Origin: CAISDA01 sp050258555
GTDB lineage: Bacteria > Bacteroidota > Ignavibacteria > UBA10030 > UBA8401
Direction: 5' to 3'
Assembly: GCA_050258555.1 (NCBI GenBank)
Contig: JBLMZA010000147.1
Coordinates: 1-33,750, forward strand
DNA length: 33,750 nucleotides
The notes below the pieces were generated by a model, which saw nothing but the letters and a program-made list of their open reading frames with translations, did no database searches and was not told the origin of the DNA. Positions 29,631 through 33,750 of the stretch are shown piece by piece (the stretch's first letter is position 1; every line of letters starts with the position of its first letter). A program made the translations under genes and the position numbers.

Positions 29631-31220
29631 ATGTTCATTCGACAGGTTCTGCAGCCGATCTTATCTGCGATCGATCATTTTCCGGAACGCAACGCCTTTT
29701 ACATCCGGGACCGTTTTTACACCTACAGGGAATTCGCCGTCAACATCGCCCGCGTGCGCAGCGCGCTCAAGGCAGGCGGCGTGACAAGCCGCCGTGTGGG
29801 ACTCGCGGCGCGTGACGACATCGAGACCTACGCATCGATCGTTGCGCTCTGGCTTGAAGGACTGGCCTATGTGCCGCTGCATCCATCACAGCCTCCTGAG
29901 CGCATCCGCAGCATCGTCTCCCAGGCGGAAATACGGCTCATCATCGATTCATCGCCCCATCCGATCGATACCCGGCTGCCCGCAATGACCACGAGCGGTC
30001 TTTCATTCGATGGCGCCGATCTGCTTCCGAAATTCGCCGGTGACGACGAACTCGCCTACATTCTTTTCACTTCCGGCAGCACAGGCGCGCCCAAGGGCGT
30101 ACCGATCACGCGCATGAATCTGGGCGCCTTCATGAACGCCTTCACTCAGTCCGGCGTTCAGATCACGGAATGCGACCGATGCCTGCAGCCGTATGATCTC
30201 ACATTCGACGCATCGGTGCAGTCCTACCTGAGTCCGCTCACCTCAGGCGCCTGCGCCTATACCGTGCCGCACGATGTGATCCGCTTCAGCTACGCGTCCG
30301 ATCTTCTTTCCACCAACCGCCTTACGCTTTGTGCTCTGACGCCGTCGATGATCCGCTACCTGCGTCCGTATTTCGATGAGATCCGTCTGCCCGATCTGCG
30401 CCTGTGTCTTCTGATCGGCGAAGCCTCTCCCGTCGATCTGATCGAAGCATGGGCGCCGTGCGTGCCGAATGCGCGCATCATCAACTATTACGGACCCACC
30501 GAAGCGACCGTCTACTGCGCGTCGTATGAATACCGGTCGGGCGCGCGCAATAAACATGTCAACGGCATGCTTGCCGTGGGACGCCCCATGCCCGGCATGA
30601 CGGCCGTCGTTGCCGATGAAACAAATTCCATTCTCGGCGCGGGCCAAAGCGGCGAACTCTGTGTGAGCGGTCCCCAGGTGATGCCGGGCTACTGGCATGA
30701 TGACGGGAAAAATGACCGTGTGTTTTTCGAGCAGGTCCATGAAGGCGCCGTGCGTCGTTTCTATCGGACGGGGGATGCCGGCAGCATCGATGAGGAAGGA
30801 GACATCCTGCTTGCAGGACGGCTTGATCACCAGGTGAAAATCGACGGCTACAGAATCGAACTTGGAGAAATCGAGTATCATGCGCGGAATTTTCTCGGCG
30901 GAGCCGATGCGGCGGCGGTCGTCTGCAGGAACACGAAGGGCGGCGGACAAATCGCGCTCTTTGTGGAAGGAGCGTCCATCGACGCCGGGGCATTGTCGGC
31001 ATATCTGCGCGCGCGGTTGCCTTCATATATGATACCGGCGGAGATCCGCGCCATCAAACGCTTCGCGCTGAATGCGCATGGGAAGGTGGACCGTCTGATG
31101 CTGCCGATGCAGCTGTCCGCTGGTGATGAGAAAGCAGAACTGGTCACGGGAATGGGCGCCGATCGACCGGGCGCAGAAAGGATGGAGAGGTGGGAGAATC
31201 GGACATTACACAGAGGCTGA
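29631..31220 (+). CDS. Amino acid/acyl adenylating enzyme (DltA/NRPS A-domain-like)
   Basis: A 529-residue stand-alone adenylation protein. Core motifs are all present: ILFTSGSTGAPKGV (A3), NYYGPTEATV (A5), YRTGDAG (A7), GRLDHQVKIDGYRIELGEIE (A8) and NAHGKVDR with the A10 lysine. The A4 region reads TFDASVQSY; the Asp there contacts the alpha-amino group in amino acid-activating domains, so an amino acid substrate is likely. The reaction would form an aminoacyl-AMP and load the carrier protein encoded next. The last 31 bases overlap that gene, so translation is coupled. ATG 29631 (MFIRQVLQPILSAIDHFPER) is chosen over an upstream non-ATG start at 29610. It is the first gene of the dlt-like operon. 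Confidence 0.88.
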   Translation: MFIRQVLQPILSAIDHFPERNAFYIRDRFYTYREFAVNIARVRSALKAGGVTSRRVGLAARDDIETYASIVALWLEGLAYVPLHPSQPPERIRSIVSQAEIRLIIDSSPHPIDTRLPAMTTSGLSFDGADLLPKFAGDDELAYILFTSGSTGAPKGVPITRMNLGAFMNAFTQSGVQITECDRCLQPYDLTFDASVQSYLSPLTSGACAYTVPHDVIRFSYASDLLSTNRLTLCALTPSMIRYLRPYFDEIRLPDLRLCLLIGEASPVDLIEAWAPCVPNARIINYYGPTEATVYCASYEYRSGARNKHVNGMLAVGRPMPGMTAVVADETNSILGAGQSGELCVSGPQVMPGYWHDDGKNDRVFFEQVHEGAVRRFYRTGDAGSIDEEGDILLAGRLDHQVKIDGYRIELGEIEYHARNFLGGADAAAVVCRNTKGGGQIALFVEGASIDAGALSAYLRARLPSYMIPAEIRAIKRFALNAHGKVDRLMLPMQLSAGDEKAELVTGMGADRPGAERMERWENRTLHRG

Positions 31221-31432
31221 CGGGGATCTTCCGCGCCGTGCTCGGCAGCGACGGGCTCGTCATCACCAGAGAGCTGAGGGCCGGCGACATCAGGCAATGG
31301 GATTCGATTTCGCATGTGATGCTGATCGCCGAGATCGAGAAGGACTTCAGCATCACATTCAAACTGAAAGACCTCAGCCGGATGCAGTGCGTGGGAGACA
31401 TGATCGAGGTCATCGCAGCGAAGCTTGGTTGA
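31190..31432 (+). CDS. Acyl/aminoacyl carrier protein (DltC-like)
   Basis: An 80-residue acidic helical carrier. Ser39 in QWDSISHVMLIAEIEKDF is the expected phosphopantetheine site; W-D-S is the usual context in DltC-type and related carriers. It would carry the activated group as a thioester from the adenylating enzyme to the membrane acyltransferase. The start is GTG 31190 with AAGGA about 7 bases upstream, inside the end of the preceding gene. It is 15 bases from the MBOAT gene. Confidence 0.9.
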   Translation: MGESDITQRLTGIFRAVLGSDGLVITRELRAGDIRQWDSISHVMLIAEIEKDFSITFKLKDLSRMQCVGDMIEVIAAKLG

Positions 31433-31447
31433 ACCAGTCGGAAGGCC

Positions 31448-32824
31448 ATGACATTCACATCCGTACACTTTCTGATCTTTTTTCCTCTGTGTGCCGCCGC
31501 CTGCTGGGCTGCGCCGGCAAGGCACCGATGGATGATCCTGCTTGCCGCAAGCGCCCTCTTTTATATGAGCATCGCGCCCGCATATTATCTGCTCGCCTCG
31601 GCCACGGCTCTTTCCACCTATGTGTTCACCATGCTGATGAAAAGGGAGGAACAGGAGAAGCGAAGGAAGACATTGCTTCTTGCAGCGATCAGTGTGATTC
31701 TTCTGCCCCTCGTGTTCTTCAAGTATGTCGGTCCGCATGCCGGCCTGATGCTTCCCGTGGGCATATCCTTTTATACGTTCATGGCGATCGGCTATGCCAT
31801 CGATGTCTACCGTGAGGAGCTCGAGCCTGAGACGAACCCTGCGATGCTGCTGCTGTTCCTGACATTCTTCCCGCTCATCCTATCGGGGCCGATCGAGCGG
31901 GCGCGGCGCATGCTGCCGCAGTTCCGGCACACTCGAGCGATCGACTACGACGGCATCGCCGCCGGACTGAAAATGATGCTGTGGGGGTATTTCATGAAGC
32001 TTGTGGTGGCGGACCGCGTGGGGCTTTTCGTGGATGCGGTCTATGAAGACATTCCCGGACAGAACGGGAATTCGATCCTCTGTGCCGTGCTGTTGTATCC
32101 GTTCCAGGAATACGCCGACTTCGGCGGCTATTCGCTCATCGCCATCGGCGCTGCGCGCACGATGGGCATCGACGTGATGGAGAATTTCCGCCGTCCCTTC
32201 TTTGCGACATCGATGACGGAATTCTGGCGCCGCTGGCACATTTCGCTCATCAGCTGGCTGACCGATTATGTCTTCATGCCGCTTTCGTTCGCGCTCAGGA
32301 AGCACCGCATGGCCGGACTCATCGCTTCCATCCTTGTCACGTTTCTTTTGAGCGGCATCTGGCACGGAGCCACACTGGCGTTTCTTGTGTGGGGGCTTCT
32401 GCAGGGAAGCTTCCTGAGTCTTGAATCGCTCGCGCGAAGACAGAGAACGCGTGTGGAGACGACATTCCATCTAACCGGGCGCGTGTGGTACATCGTGCTT
32501 TGCTGCCTGGGAACGTACGTGCTCTTTGCGGCAAGCGAAGTCTTCACGCGCGCGGCCACGTTCGGCGACGCCCTGATGGTGTTCGAGCGAATCGTCGCAT
32601 CGCGCGGACGCGTGTATCTCAATGCCTCCACACTGCTCTTTTCGTATCTCGGCCTGACGCTCGTCTTTCTGAAGGACCTGATGGATGAATATTGGCCCGG
32701 GCGCGCCAGGCTGATGGAGCATCCGCAGATCGGCGTCCGGTATTCGTCGTATCTCCTGCTTGCCGTCACGATCATGCTGCTGGGAGTCTTCAAGGGCAGC
32801 CGGTTCATTTACTTTCAATTCTGA
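31448..32824 (+). CDS. MBOAT family membrane O-acyltransferase (DltB/AlgI-like)
   Basis: A 458-residue integral membrane protein with about ten hydrophobic segments. Family marks are ISFYTFMAIGYAIDVYR, FFPLILSGPIERA, FRRPFFATSMTEFWRRWHIS and the catalytic His306 in LSGIWHGAT. MBOAT enzymes of this branch move an acyl or D-alanyl group from a donor on the inner face (a carrier thioester in Dlt) to an acceptor on the outer face. The adjacent carrier protein argues for the Dlt-type donor rather than acetyl-CoA. The next gene starts 6 bases downstream. Confidence 0.92.
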   Translation: MTFTSVHFLIFFPLCAAACWAAPARHRWMILLAASALFYMSIAPAYYLLASATALSTYVFTMLMKREEQEKRRKTLLLAAISVILLPLVFFKYVGPHAGLMLPVGISFYTFMAIGYAIDVYREELEPETNPAMLLLFLTFFPLILSGPIERARRMLPQFRHTRAIDYDGIAAGLKMMLWGYFMKLVVADRVGLFVDAVYEDIPGQNGNSILCAVLLYPFQEYADFGGYSLIAIGAARTMGIDVMENFRRPFFATSMTEFWRRWHISLISWLTDYVFMPLSFALRKHRMAGLIASILVTFLLSGIWHGATLAFLVWGLLQGSFLSLESLARRQRTRVETTFHLTGRVWYIVLCCLGTYVLFAASEVFTRAATFGDALMVFERIVASRGRVYLNASTLLFSYLGLTLVFLKDLMDEYWPGRARLMEHPQIGVRYSSYLLLAVTIMLLGVFKGSRFIYFQF

Positions 32825-32830
32825 GATCCC

Positions 32831-33730
32831 ATGACGCTGCGAACATTCATCGGGAGGCTGGCGCTGTTCGTGCTGCTGTTTGCGGCCGTCGATTTTTTCG
32901 TGTCGGAAGCGCTGCTGCTCGGGCTCTGCAAGTATTACGGATTCGACAGCGAGCCCGATATCCTCATCAACGGCACATCGGGCACGATCTCGGCCATCAG
33001 CAAGGCGGAGATCGAGCGTGCCACGCGGAACTCCGTTGCCTTGTTTGCGCGCGAAGGCGTCTCTGTGGACGACCGGCTTGCCATGGTCGATTATTTCTAT
33101 TCCGAGCATCCCCGGAGCGTGAAGACGGTGATCTATGAGATCGACCCGAAGCTTTTTTCGCTCGCGCCGGCTGCCGCGAATGTCTACACGCAGTTCCTTC
33201 CGTTCATGGATAACGAGATCATCGACCTCTACATCCGCAGGCATGCCTCCGACATGGAATATTTCATCAGCCGTTTCATCCGCATGCGGCGCTACGATGT
33301 TCATTTCCTGAAGATGGCCGCGCGGGGATTTCTCGGATATTCGGAGAATCCGAATACGGGCATGCTGGACACGATTCCGCTTCTGGCGCATGTGGAGCAG
33401 AAAGGGACGATCCCCGTGGAAATGCATCCGGAGCGGATCCGGTGCTTCGAAAAGACGATGGAGCTCATCCGCGAGAACGGCGCGGAGGTGCTTCTGGTGA
33501 TGATTCCGATGCATTATCTGAAGCATCAGACGTTTGAGGATTCGAGCATGAAGAGGTTTTACCGCTATTTCGAGGAGTATCAGAAGACCAACCCGAATGT
33601 GGAATTCCTCGACTTCAACGCGGGACATATCACGATCGATGCCACGCTCTTCCACGATCCGGTGCATATGAACCGGCGGGGGCAGAAGGCCGTTTCGGGC
33701 AGGCTGATCGGGATATTGAACGGGAAGTAG
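32831..33730 (+). CDS. DltD/SGNH-like membrane-anchored envelope protein
   Basis: A 299-residue protein with one N-terminal membrane anchor (about 5-32) and a periplasmic SGNH-like domain. Ser50 in LINGTSGTISA takes the place of the GxS nucleophile, and Asp276-x-x-His279 in DPVHMNRRG forms the expected C-terminal dyad. DltD and AlgJ/AlgX-type proteins act with MBOAT enzymes to place or transfer the acyl group on the final polymer. It is the last gene visible, 20 bases from the window edge, so more operon genes may follow. No strong ribosome binding site is seen, consistent with coupling to the MBOAT gene. Confidence 0.82.
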   Translation: MTLRTFIGRLALFVLLFAAVDFFVSEALLLGLCKYYGFDSEPDILINGTSGTISAISKAEIERATRNSVALFAREGVSVDDRLAMVDYFYSEHPRSVKTVIYEIDPKLFSLAPAAANVYTQFLPFMDNEIIDLYIRRHASDMEYFISRFIRMRRYDVHFLKMAARGFLGYSENPNTGMLDTIPLLAHVEQKGTIPVEMHPERIRCFEKTMELIRENGAEVLLVMIPMHYLKHQTFEDSSMKRFYRYFEEYQKTNPNVEFLDFNAGHITIDATLFHDPVHMNRRGQKAVSGRLIGILNGK

Positions 33731-33750
33731 CGCGGTGATATCGGTATTTT

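Noticed and set aside
1..33750. CRISPR array
   Set aside because: No set of regularly spaced 25-40 base repeats was seen. The only tight repeat cluster (748-811) has units of 11 bases or less.

Overview
The window looks like chromosomal DNA from a Gram-negative, type IX secretion (T9SS) bacterium of the Fibrobacteres-Chlorobi-Bacteroidetes group. Four large secreted proteins end in the same C-terminal sorting domain (NYPNPFN-type start, G.YY..L middle, K-L-L-V-K-like end). Several genes are preceded by near-consensus TTGACA-N17-TATATT promoters and by AGGAG-type ribosome binding sites. Classical Bacteroidetes use TTG/TAnnTTTG promoters and few Shine-Dalgarno sites, so a lineage near Chlorobi/Ignavibacteria fits better. 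This placement is inference; no rRNA or housekeeping marker is present.

Left end (1-921): an AT-rich mobile patch. The end of a probable IS3-like element (with the start of its transposase, minus strand) abuts a decapitated gene made of NUMOD repeats, as found in homing endonucleases. A cluster of short repeats and tRNA-Ser(UGA) follow. From about 1000 onward the DNA is GC-rich and gene-dense.

Region 1005-9070: a quinone oxidoreductase-like MDR enzyme, a secreted C10 cysteine peptidase with T9SS tail, a receptor-like four-helix-bundle membrane protein with no signalling domain, a small exported protein of unknown function, a large VIT/vWA-like T9SS protein, and a PTS EIIA-like protein that forms a two-gene operon with the MgtA-type Mg2+ P-type ATPase (to 11757).

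Region 12052-16181: a secreted GH16 glucanase-like enzyme, an NTF2/SnoaL-like protein, and the bifunctional L-fucokinase/GDP-fucose pyrophosphorylase Fkp (minus strand).

Region 16384-21962: a co-directional cluster of a glycerophosphodiester phosphodiesterase, a URO-D family protein that is not HemE, a 1024-residue multidomain T9SS hydrolase and a small SecB-like protein. Its tail overlaps an oppositely oriented N-acetyl sugar amidotransferase (WbpG/PseA-like).

Region 23230-29543: a poly-HAMP chemoreceptor behind a good sigma-54 promoter, an SGNH-like T9SS protein with two ASH-type beta domains, and, divergently, an exported trehalase that resembles fungal neutral trehalases and keeps their Ca2+-loop motif.

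Right end (29631-33730): a tight four-gene operon of adenylating enzyme, carrier protein, MBOAT acyltransferase and DltD/SGNH-like protein. This is the architecture of the dlt system, in an organism that should lack Gram-positive teichoic acids. It is the best candidate here for an uncharacterised envelope-modification system. Together with Fkp, the sugar amidotransferase and the secreted hydrolases, it gives the window a strong surface-glycan and polysaccharide flavour.
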